Shown one piece after another: positions 53,840 to 61,747 of a DNA stretch of 64,000 nucleotides. The number at the start of each line of letters is the position of its first letter. Position 1 is the first letter of the stretch. The DNA is taken from assembly GCF_000190755.2 (NCBI RefSeq), contig NZ_JH109154.1:124001-188000 (forward strand). Reading direction: 5' to 3'. Origin of the DNA: Methylobacter tundripaludum SV96. Its GTDB lineage: Bacteria; Pseudomonadota; Gammaproteobacteria; Methylococcales; Methylomonadaceae. The position numbers and the translations under genes were made by a program. A model generated the notes under the pieces. It worked only from the letters and a program-made list of their open reading frames with translations, was not told where the DNA came from and did no database searches.

Positions 53840-54610
53840 CTAGCGCAATATGCCGCGATTTACATTGCGTAAAAAGCTGACCATATCGGACAATTCCTTA
53901 CTTTCACCGGCCAGGTCTTCCATTTGATCAATGGCATCTTCCAGACGCAGGTTGGTCTTGTAAATTATCTTGTAGGCTTTTCTGATTAACCTGATGTCTT
54001 CAGGAGAAATGCCGTTACGTTCCATGCCGACTGAATTTATGCCGTGCGGCCTGGTAGGCTTGCCGCCGACCATAACAAAGGGGGGAATATCCTGGGTAAT
54101 CGCACTGCCCATCGCAGCAAAGCTGTACTGGCCTATTTGGGTAAACTGATGCACCAGGGTAAATCCACCCAAAATGGCATGGCTATGTAAATGCACATGC
54201 CCGGCCAATGAGGCCCCGTTGGCCATAATGACATGATTGCCAATAATGCAATCATGCGCCACATGGGTATACGCCATAAACAGGTTGTCATTGCCTATCT
54301 TGGTAAGGCTACGATCCTGCTTCGTCCCTCTGTGCATAGAGGTGTACTCACGTATCGTATTTCTATCGCCGATTTCCAGGCGGGTTATTTCAGCCGCATA
54401 CTTTTTGTCTTGGGGATCTTCGCCGATGGAGGTGAATTGATAGATGCGATTATCTTTACCTATCGTAGTAGGTCCTTTGATAACAACGTGGGAACCTATC
54501 ACCGTACCGGCGCCGATTTGTACACCGGCCCCTATGACGGAAAACGGGCCAACCGACACGTCGTCAGCCAGCTCCGCTTTGCTATCAACTATCGCTGTTG
54601 GATCGATCAA
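53840..54610 (-). CDS. lpxA: UDP-N-acetylglucosamine acyltransferase
   Basis: A 256-residue left-handed beta-helix acyltransferase, the first step of lipid A synthesis. Hexapeptide repeats run through the N-terminal two-thirds (VGPFSVIGAGVQIGAGTVIG). The catalytic His is in YTHVAHDCIIGNH, and the C-terminal helical domain is present. The apparent start is TTG at 54610, one base after the fabZ stop, so translation is probably coupled. lpxB, which often follows, is absent here. Confidence 0.96.
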   Translation of the reverse strand: MIDPTAIVDSKAELADDVSVGPFSVIGAGVQIGAGTVIGSHVVIKGPTTIGKDNRIYQFTSIGEDPQDKKYAAEITRLEIGDRNTIREYTSMHRGTKQDRSLTKIGNDNLFMAYTHVAHDCIIGNHVIMANGASLAGHVHLHSHAILGGFTLVHQFTQIGQYSFAAMGSAITQDIPPFVMVGGKPTRPHGINSVGMERNGISPEDIRLIRKAYKIIYKTNLRLEDAIDQMEDLAGESKELSDMVSFLRNVNRGILR

Positions 54611-54611
54611 A

Positions 54612-55055
54612 TCAATTTACCACTGCTGCACATCTGATTTCGGCACTTGCGACGAACTCGCCATCGACTTCTGCACGGCATTCAAATGCCCAGATGTTAC
54701 GCTTACTTTTAAGGAATCGTGCTTCCAGCATTAATTGATCGCCGGGTACAACGGGTCTTTTAAACTTGGCCTTATCAATGCCGACCAGATAATAAATCAT
54801 CCCGGCCAATTCATCCCCAGCCGTTTCCGATGCCAGCAATCCCGTGGATTGGGCCAGCGCTTCCAAAATCAGCACGCCCGGCATAATGGGTTTTTGTGGA
54901 AAATGTCCTTGAAAAAACGGTTCGTTATAAGTAACGTTTTTCACTCCCAGCAATCTAACGCCAGGTTCGCACTCAACAACCTTATCAACCAATAAAAAAG
55001 GGTAACGATGTGGCAAGAATTCTTGTATTTGTAAAATATCTAGCTTAATGGACAT
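54612..55055 (-). CDS. fabZ: 3-hydroxyacyl-ACP dehydratase FabZ
   Basis: A 147-residue hot-dog-fold dehydratase of fatty acid synthesis. The catalytic His is in [13 protein letters not shown] and the Glu in [12 protein letters not shown], both conserved. It is the gene between skp and lpxA; lpxD, usual between skp and fabZ, is missing. Confidence 0.96.
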   Translation of the reverse strand: MSIKLDILQIQEFLPHRYPFLLVDKVVECEPGVRLLGVKNVTYNEPFFQGHFPQKPIMPGVLILEALAQSTGLLASETAGDELAGMIYYLVGIDKAKFKRPVVPGDQLMLEARFLKSKRNIWAFECRAEVDGEFVASAEIRCAAVVN

Positions 55056-55116
55056 ATTTGAGGATGCTTCTCTTAAAAGTTGATGACTATGCGATTAAAT
55101 AAAAACCCGTATGTAA

Positions 55117-55617
55117 TTATTCCGGCATGGTTGACAACTTTTGTTGAACTTGACTGGTTACGTCGATTTTGTCACTGGCATAAATAACGCCATCGGTAAG
55201 TAACAAATCAAAATTTTGATCCTTGGCTATTTCACGAATAGCTTCAACGATACGGCGTTGTAATTTACCCAATTCTTCATTACGACGCGCATTAAAATCC
55301 TCGCTAAACTCCTGCTGGGCTCTTTTTGCATCTCTTTTCTTATTTAGAATATCTTTTTCCAGATTGACTCGCGCCGACTCGCCCATCACTGCCGCGTCTT
55401 TGGCCATTCTTTCGTCCATGCTTTGGATTTCTTTTTGCTGGGCGACTAATTGCTTATCTCGCGGTGAAAATTCTTGTTCCAGGCGTTTTTTGGCTTTTTC
55501 TGCCTGAGGTGCTTTTTCAAGAACGGCTGGTATATTGACAAAGCCAATTTTTAAATCAGCATAGCTTGCATTAGCAGCAAGCAACAATCCTAAGAATAAA
55601 GCAATTTTCATTTTCAT
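55117..55617 (-). CDS. skp: Periplasmic chaperone Skp/OmpH
   Basis: A 166-residue periplasmic chaperone for outer-membrane proteins. Signal peptide (ALFLGLLLAANASYA) is followed by the beta core start (DLKIGFVNIPAVLEKAPQ) and long charged coiled-coil helices (QQKEIQSMDERMAKDAA). Follows bamA, its usual neighbour, after a palindrome. Confidence 0.93.
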   Translation of the reverse strand: MKMKIALFLGLLLAANASYADLKIGFVNIPAVLEKAPQAEKAKKRLEQEFSPRDKQLVAQQKEIQSMDERMAKDAAVMGESARVNLEKDILNKKRDAKRAQQEFSEDFNARRNEELGKLQRRIVEAIREIAKDQNFDLLLTDGVIYASDKIDVTSQVQQKLSTMPE

Positions 55618-55690
55618 TGTTAAACGGGTCTCTGGTGAAATTAAAATAAATAATGATTAAAAATACGGCTATTGCGTTAAATTATAACCG

Positions 55691-55716
55691 TAGGGGCTAC
55701 CGGCCGGTAGCCCCTA
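55691..55716. terminator. 26-bp perfect palindrome between bamA and skp
   Basis: TAGGGGCTACCGG followed directly by CCGGTAGCCCCTA, a perfect self-complementary sequence. It may attenuate or stabilise transcription between bamA and skp, or be a small dispersed repeat. Confidence 0.55.
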
Positions 55717-55734
55717 TAACAAAAACATCTTCTT

Positions 55735-58116
55735 CTAGAAATTCTGACCGAAATTGAATTGAAACATCTGTTTTTGATCCCCTGTAATAGTGCCATCAGC
55801 TGCCGTTGCGGAAGAAGCGGCATTTAATGGTAACGCGGCACTGACGGATAAAGCGCCGAAAGGCGACAACCACTCCCCTGAAACCCCGACAGAATACTTC
55901 AAGTTGTTAGCTTTAAAGCCATTATTAATGGATCCTGCATCCAAAAAGGTGCCCAACCTGACTGATTTTGTCTCCGGCATAAAAGGCACCGGAAAAAACA
56001 TTTCGGCATTACCGATAATTTTACTGGAGCCGCCAAATGCAAAACCATTGGAGTCTCTGGGCCCCACCGTATTATTCTTGAAGCCGCGTATAGATCCCGT
56101 GCCGCCGCCGAAATAATTTTCAAAGAAAGGCAAGCTCGCTGTGTTTCCATAACCGTCGCCGTACCCCACCTCACCCTGCAGCCTGAACGTAAAGTCTTTA
56201 GCCAATGGAAAATAAAGTTGATGCTTATAACCGACTTTATAATATTCCAGATCGCTGCCTGGGACTGTCGCCAACGCAGAAAAACGCTGCTGTTGACCCC
56301 TGTTCGGGAAAATTGCCCGATTAAGCGTATCGTGGGTCCAGCCCACTGCTGGCGCCAGCGTCAGAAACGTATCGCCGGTAGCCTTAACTATTGGCCGGGT
56401 ATTGGCAGCTCCTATAGTGCCCGAATTATTTGTACACTGATTTGTACCATTATTGCCATAAATGAAATCGCAAATTTCATTGGATGAATAATCAGTGGTA
56501 CTCAGCTCGGTATGTTTTGCATCAACATCAAAACGCAAACTGTCGAATTCATTCAACGGTATACCAAAGTTCACCCCTGCATTCATCACATTGGTTGAAT
56601 AATTGGCAATATTAATTTGTCCGGCATTTCGTTTGGTATAGCCCAAGTTATAGCCCTGACTCACCCCGTCCACGGTGAAATAAGGATTGAAAAAACCAAA
56701 CTGATAACTTGTAGCATAAGAACTATTATTAAAGGCGACATTCACCCGCTTGCCCGAGCCGAAAACGTTATCCTGGGCAATATTGGCATTCAACACTATC
56801 CCTTGGGTTTGGGAAAACCCGACACCGGCCGACAAATTGCCGGAGGGCTTTTCAACTACCGAATAATTAACATCAATCTGGTCGGCAGTGCCTGTAACCG
56901 GCGGCGTTTCAACATTCACCTCTTCGAAATAGCCCAAGCGTTCGAGGCGCGTTTTCGACCGTTCAATCTTTGAACTTGAAGCCCAACTGGACTCCATTTG
57001 TCGCATTTCGCGGCGCAGTACTTCATCACGGGTTTTGCTATTGCCTTTCATGTTGATGCGCCTGACATAAACGCGTTTGCCCGGATCGACAAAAAAAGTC
57101 ATATCCACTGTTTTTTTGGCTTCGTTGATTTCCGGCACCATGTTGACGTTAGCAAAAGCGTAGCCGTCATCCCCCAAGCGATCGGAAATTGCTTTAGAGG
57201 TTTCAGTAGCGTTTTTTCTGGAAAAAGTTTCTCCCGGACCGACCTTTACCAGCTTAATAAGCTCTGGAGGAGCCACCACCAGATTACCGGCTAATTTAAC
57301 TTTTTCCAGCTTATAAATATCACCTTCTTTAACATTGATGGTGACATAAATGTCTTTTTTATCCGGGGTAATCGCCACCTGCGTGGACTCGATGTTAAAG
57401 TTGATATAGCCGCGATCCAGGTAATAGGAGCGTAAAGTCTCCAAGTCTGCCTGCAACTTTTGTTTGGAGTATTGATCGTCCTTGGTATAGAACGATAATA
57501 AATTAGAAGTATTCAATTCAAGGTTGCGCAACAGCGTTTTATCATCAAAAACATTATTGCCGACAACATTGATCTGCTTGATCTTTGCTACCCTGCCCTC
57601 GGAAATCTTGATATGAATACCAACCCGGTTGCGGGTAAGGTTGGACACATCCGTAGTGATTTTCAAGCCGTATTTACCGTGACTGAAATATTGGCGGCTC
57701 AATTCCTGCTCGACTTTATCCAACACCTGCTGGTCGAATACCTTGCCTTCCGCCAAACCAATTTTCTTCAAGGCTTTGGTCAAGTCGTCTTTACTCAGGT
57801 CTTTATTGCCTTCAAAAATGATTTTTGCGATGGAGGGTCTCTCTACCACATTAACGATCAGCGTTGAGCCTTCTCTTTCCAGAGAAATATCCTTAAAAAA
57901 ACCGGTTTTGAATAATGCTTTGATTGCCGGAGCCACATTATCCAATGAAAACTTTTCGCCCACATTAACGGGGAGATAGTTATAGACGGTACCAACAGAG
58001 ATGCGCTGCAGGCCCTTGACTTTAATATCCTCTACAACAAACTCTTCATCACCTTTAACCGCCTGGGAAACAAGTAGAAATAACAATAGCAAGCGAGAAA
58101 GAGTATTTAATTTCAT
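55735..58116 (-). CDS. bamA: Outer membrane protein assembly factor BamA
   Basis: A 793-residue Omp85 protein, core of the BAM complex. It has a signal peptide (LSRLLLLFLLVSQAVKG), five POTRA domains (about residues 23-420) and a 16-strand barrel, with the GGTGSIRGFKNNTVGP segment (the conserved VRGF-like loop) and a C-terminal strand ending FNFGQNF. The ATG at 58116 places the signal peptide at the N-terminus; an upstream GTG-type start adds 11 residues and is rejected. No clear Shine-Dalgarno is seen. Confidence 0.95.
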   Translation of the reverse strand: MKLNTLSRLLLLFLLVSQAVKGDEEFVVEDIKVKGLQRISVGTVYNYLPVNVGEKFSLDNVAPAIKALFKTGFFKDISLEREGSTLIVNVVERPSIAKIIFEGNKDLSKDDLTKALKKIGLAEGKVFDQQVLDKVEQELSRQYFSHGKYGLKITTDVSNLTRNRVGIHIKISEGRVAKIKQINVVGNNVFDDKTLLRNLELNTSNLLSFYTKDDQYSKQKLQADLETLRSYYLDRGYINFNIESTQVAITPDKKDIYVTINVKEGDIYKLEKVKLAGNLVVAPPELIKLVKVGPGETFSRKNATETSKAISDRLGDDGYAFANVNMVPEINEAKKTVDMTFFVDPGKRVYVRRINMKGNSKTRDEVLRREMRQMESSWASSSKIERSKTRLERLGYFEEVNVETPPVTGTADQIDVNYSVVEKPSGNLSAGVGFSQTQGIVLNANIAQDNVFGSGKRVNVAFNNSSYATSYQFGFFNPYFTVDGVSQGYNLGYTKRNAGQINIANYSTNVMNAGVNFGIPLNEFDSLRFDVDAKHTELSTTDYSSNEICDFIYGNNGTNQCTNNSGTIGAANTRPIVKATGDTFLTLAPAVGWTHDTLNRAIFPNRGQQQRFSALATVPGSDLEYYKVGYKHQLYFPLAKDFTFRLQGEVGYGDGYGNTASLPFFENYFGGGTGSIRGFKNNTVGPRDSNGFAFGGSSKIIGNAEMFFPVPFMPETKSVRLGTFLDAGSINNGFKANNLKYSVGVSGEWLSPFGALSVSAALPLNAASSATAADGTITGDQKQMFQFNFGQNF

Positions 58117-58195
58117 GTAGAAGTCTAAAAATAAAACGGCATTGCCCAATGTTAAAGATCTGGCGGATTATATCACAGTAAATATTTAAACGAGC

Positions 58196-59173
58196 TTAAG
58201 CCCTGTGAATAGGAAAACTAAGCACATCCTCAATAGATTCACTGCCTGACAACAGCATCAATAACCGATCCAGGCCTATAGCCACGCCCGAGCATTCCGG
58301 CAATCCCGATTCCAGAGCCGAAACAAGGCGCTTATCTTTAACGGAAACAGCTAATTTTTGTTGTTGCCTGATAACCAGCTCCTTGTTAAAGCGCTTGCTC
58401 TGTTCATCGGCATCAACCAGCTCATAGTAACCATTACCCAGTTCAATGCCATTGATAAATAATTCAACTCGATCAGTAATCAGCGAACACTGTTCATTGA
58501 TTCTTGCTAATGACGACTGACAAGCGGGATAACCGTAAACCATACATAACGCATTGTCGCCCAAATGCGGCTGGACTTTATGACTGAAGATAAAATCAAG
58601 CCATACCGCATGGTCGTGTCCGCAAATAGCCACTGCCTCAGATAGTTGGAATTCTCTGGCAAAAGCACAGTAATCCTGATACGAAAATACCAACGGATCC
58701 AAGCCGGTAAACGAACCAAATATCTCCTGATAACTGACTCTTTGTGTTTCTTGTAAAGGCTGACCACTAAACAGCCCAGCGATCAGCTCGGCGATTTCAT
58801 CCATTAATTGAGGCAATGTAAATCCGACCCGATACCATTCAAGCATCGTAAATTCAGGATTATGGAACCGCCCCGACTCGCCGTTCCTGAATGCTTTACC
58901 TATCTGGTAAATAGAACCGCTGCCGGCTGCAAGTAGCCGTTTCATTGCAAACTCAGGCGATGTTTGCAAAAACAGTGTTTGCCGCAATGGCGACAAACAA
59001 TACTCAGTTGTAAAAAACGCCAACTGCGGATCCGTTCCGATGCTGTGGCTGAGCAGCGGCGTCTCCACCTCCAGCACCGATCTTTCAGCGAAAAACTGCC
59101 GTATCTCGGACAGCATCTGCGCTCTTAAACGCATCAGCTCTATGGCGCATGTCGGCCGCCAGTCAAGCAACAC
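58196..59173 (-). CDS. epmA: EF-P--lysine lysyltransferase EpmA
   Basis: A 325-residue paralogue of the class II lysyl-tRNA synthetase core without the anticodon domain. It attaches (R)-beta-lysine to EF-P. Motif 2 (GKAFRNGESGRFHNPEFTML) and motif 3 (GVAIGLDRLLMLLSG) are intact. The start is GTG, sharing one base with the efp stop (TAGTG). Operon with efp. Confidence 0.95.
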   Translation of the reverse strand: MLLDWRPTCAIELMRLRAQMLSEIRQFFAERSVLEVETPLLSHSIGTDPQLAFFTTEYCLSPLRQTLFLQTSPEFAMKRLLAAGSGSIYQIGKAFRNGESGRFHNPEFTMLEWYRVGFTLPQLMDEIAELIAGLFSGQPLQETQRVSYQEIFGSFTGLDPLVFSYQDYCAFAREFQLSEAVAICGHDHAVWLDFIFSHKVQPHLGDNALCMVYGYPACQSSLARINEQCSLITDRVELFINGIELGNGYYELVDADEQSKRFNKELVIRQQQKLAVSVKDKRLVSALESGLPECSGVAIGLDRLLMLLSGSESIEDVLSFPIHRA

Positions 59174-59742
59174 TATTCTTTTACGCGGGAAACGTATTCG
59201 CCGGTACGGGTATCGACCTTAATCACTTCACCGATTTGCACAAACAAAGGCACCCTGACTACCGCGCCAGTTTCCAAGGTCGCAGGTTTACCGCCGCCGC
59301 CCGAAGTATCGCCACGCACACCGGGATCAGTTTCAGTAATTGCCAAATCGACAAAATTGGGCGGCGAGATCGCAAGAGGCGCATCATTCCACAAGGTTAC
59401 CGTACAGGTATCCTGATCTTTAAGCCATTTACCGGCCTCACCCACAATCTTTTCATCAGTCTGATACTGCTCAAAAGTGTCCGGCACCATAAAATGCCTG
59501 AATTGACCGTCGTTATAGAGATATTGCATCTCGACATCGACAACATCGGCGCCTTCAAGCGACTCGCCCGACTTAAAGGTTCTTTCAATCACCCGGCCAG
59601 TTTTCAAGTTCCTGATTTTTACCCGGTTAAAGGCTTGACCTTTTCCCGGTTTTACGAATTCATTTTCAATAATTGCACAGGGATCGTTATCCAACATAAC
59701 TTTTAACCCGGCTTTAAACTCATTAGTACTATAACTGGCCAT
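59173..59742 (-). CDS. efp: Translation elongation factor P
   Basis: A 189-residue factor that relieves ribosome stalling at polyproline. The modification site lysine is in [11 protein letters not shown] near residue 34. Domains II and III follow, ending [14 protein letters not shown]. The ATG at 59742 gives the standard MASYSTNEF start. EpmA and EpmB encoded next to it indicate beta-lysylation, as in E. coli. Confidence 0.97.
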   Translation of the reverse strand: MASYSTNEFKAGLKVMLDNDPCAIIENEFVKPGKGQAFNRVKIRNLKTGRVIERTFKSGESLEGADVVDVEMQYLYNDGQFRHFMVPDTFEQYQTDEKIVGEAGKWLKDQDTCTVTLWNDAPLAISPPNFVDLAITETDPGVRGDTSGGGGKPATLETGAVVRVPLFVQIGEVIKVDTRTGEYVSRVKE

Positions 59743-59825
59743 TTTATCCTCAAAGATGACAAACAATGTAAAACTTAACCATTATAATAGAGGCAACAAC
59801 CGATAGAAACTTTAAATAACCTCCC

Positions 59826-60836
59826 ATGCCCGAGCCACAGTCCGAAATCCAGCACTTTACTAAAAACTGGCAACAACAACTTGCCGAAGCTTTTAATAAT
59901 ATTGAAGACCTTTGCCGTTACCTGCACTTATCGCCGGATGACTTACCGGTTTCAGATATTGCTGCAGAAAATTTCCCTTTACGCGTTCCGTTAAGTTTTG
60001 CTGCCTGCATGGAAAAAGGCAATCCGCATGACCCTTTATTACGCCAGGTATTGCCTATTAAGGAGGAACTGTTCGCCTATCCGGGTTTTAGCAATGACCC
60101 TGTCGGCGATCTCGCGGCAGCCACCCAGGTCGGTGTTTTACACAAATATCATGGCCGGGTTTTGTTTATCAACACCGGCAGTTGCGCTATCAATTGCCGG
60201 TATTGTTTCCGTCGTAATTTTCCGTACGCTGATTTACAACTTAGCAAACAAAAAGAAGATGCCGCCATTCAAGCCATACAGGACGATCCGAGTATCTCGG
60301 AAGTTATTTTAAGCGGCGGCGACCCTTTACTGCTAAGCGATTCGAGACTCACTCGGCTTATTCGGCAACTGGACGGCATCAAGCACCTGAAACGCATCCG
60401 AATACACAGCCGGCTGCCTATCGTTCTGCCCGCCCGGATAACCGATGAATTCATTAACACACTGACCCAAAGCCCCAAACAAATAATCATCATCGTGCAT
60501 TGCAACCATGCCAATGAGATCAGTGACCGGGTTATTGCCGCCTGCGCCTCACTGAAAAACTCAGGCATCACCTTATTTAATCAATCCGTGCTGTTAAGAG
60601 GCGTCAATGACAATGCGGAAGTTCTAGGTGAGCTGAGCGAACAATTGTTCAGCCACGGCATTACCCCCTATTATTTGCATTTATTGGACAAAGCGACTGG
60701 AACGGGGCATTTTGAAGTTTCTGAAGCCGAAGCTCTGGCGCTTATGCACCAAGTTCAAGCCGCCCTGCCCGGCTATCTGGTTCCGAAACTGGTCAAAGAA
60801 CAAGCGGGAGCCACTTCAAAACAGACGATTTTATAG
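59826..60836 (+). CDS. epmB: EF-P beta-lysylation protein (lysine 2,3-aminomutase type)
   Basis: A 336-residue radical SAM/PLP enzyme that makes (R)-beta-lysine for EF-P. The cluster motif is NCRYCFRRNFPY (CxxxCxxC with the upstream Cys in GSCAINCRYC), and the PLP lysine lies in the C-terminal part after YYLHLLDKATGTGHF. It diverges from efp across 83 bp. Its stop overlaps the convergent nucleotidase gene by 6 bp. Confidence 0.94.
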   Translation: MPEPQSEIQHFTKNWQQQLAEAFNNIEDLCRYLHLSPDDLPVSDIAAENFPLRVPLSFAACMEKGNPHDPLLRQVLPIKEELFAYPGFSNDPVGDLAAATQVGVLHKYHGRVLFINTGSCAINCRYCFRRNFPYADLQLSKQKEDAAIQAIQDDPSISEVILSGGDPLLLSDSRLTRLIRQLDGIKHLKRIRIHSRLPIVLPARITDEFINTLTQSPKQIIIIVHCNHANEISDRVIAACASLKNSGITLFNQSVLLRGVNDNAEVLGELSEQLFSHGITPYYLHLLDKATGTGHFEVSEAEALALMHQVQAALPGYLVPKLVKEQAGATSKQTIL

Positions 60837-61742
60837 CCTAGTCTTCCGGTTAGTGATGCCATGCGGTACATGCGCAGCGGCGACGTGCCGGGCGGCAGAC
60901 TCGCAATGACCTTTTTGATCATCAAAGAAAATATCCGCACCGAATGCCTTCAAAAAAGCGCCCTTGTCTATGCCTCCCAAAAACAGCGCTTCATCGATAC
61001 GAATGCCCCAATCTCTTAGCGTCCTGACGACCCGTTCATGAGCCGGAGCCGCTCGAGCGGTCACTAATGCGGTTCTTATCGGGGACGATTGAGGATCAAA
61101 CTGCGTTTGAATATGATGCAAGGCGCTTAAAAAGTCTTTAAAGGGTCCTCCCGGCAAAGGTTTTTTGGCTTCGTTACGCTCATTTTCGGTAAACACATCC
61201 AGGCCTCGCTGCTGATAAATCCGCTCAGACTCATCGGAAAACAATACCGAATCACCATCAAAAGCGATGCGCAGCTGATCGGAATGATGCGTCGTGGAAG
61301 GTCCGCAAAGAATGGTCGCTGCCGCAAAACCCGCACCCAGCGCCTTGGCGACATCATCGGCATTGGTCGATAAAAACAGATGCGCACCGAATGCAGGAAT
61401 GTATCCATACGGAGATGCGCCGCTGGTAAATGCCGCGCGGATAATATTCAGCTGATAATGAGCAATGGAATTGAAAATCCTTAACCCCGTATCCGCACTA
61501 TTTTGTGATAACAGAATAATTTCAACCAGAGGATCATCGGGGCAGCTGTCATTTAAGCTCAAAAACTTTTTAACCAGGGCAAAGCCGTAACCCGGTTCCA
61601 AAGTTTCATCTTCATGTTCTATTTGATAACGGCAAAAGGCTTCCCGACCTTGCGTTTCAAATATCGCATGCGATTCATCCAGATTGAATAACGCTCTGGA
61701 TGACACCGCTACAACAAGTTTTTTCTCTCTCACAGCCGGCAT
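60831..61742 (-). CDS. 5'-nucleotidase family protein
   Basis: A 303-residue HAD-type enzyme similar to cytosolic 5'-nucleotidases (the bacterial/NT5C1 group). It keeps VAVSSRALFNLDESH at the N-terminus, LRIAFDGDSVLFSDESERIY (Asp pair), TALVTARAAPAHERVV (Thr-Arg) and LFLGGIDKGAFLKAFGADIFFDD (Lys and acidic pair). It hydrolyses nucleoside monophosphates; specificity unknown. It starts 5 bp after the stop of the SPOR-domain gene, so the two are likely cotranscribed. Confidence 0.85.
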   Translation of the reverse strand: MPAVREKKLVVAVSSRALFNLDESHAIFETQGREAFCRYQIEHEDETLEPGYGFALVKKFLSLNDSCPDDPLVEIILLSQNSADTGLRIFNSIAHYQLNIIRAAFTSGASPYGYIPAFGAHLFLSTNADDVAKALGAGFAAATILCGPSTTHHSDQLRIAFDGDSVLFSDESERIYQQRGLDVFTENERNEAKKPLPGGPFKDFLSALHHIQTQFDPQSSPIRTALVTARAAPAHERVVRTLRDWGIRIDEALFLGGIDKGAFLKAFGADIFFDDQKGHCESAARHVAAAHVPHGITNRKTRL

Positions 61743-61747
61743 TAGCT

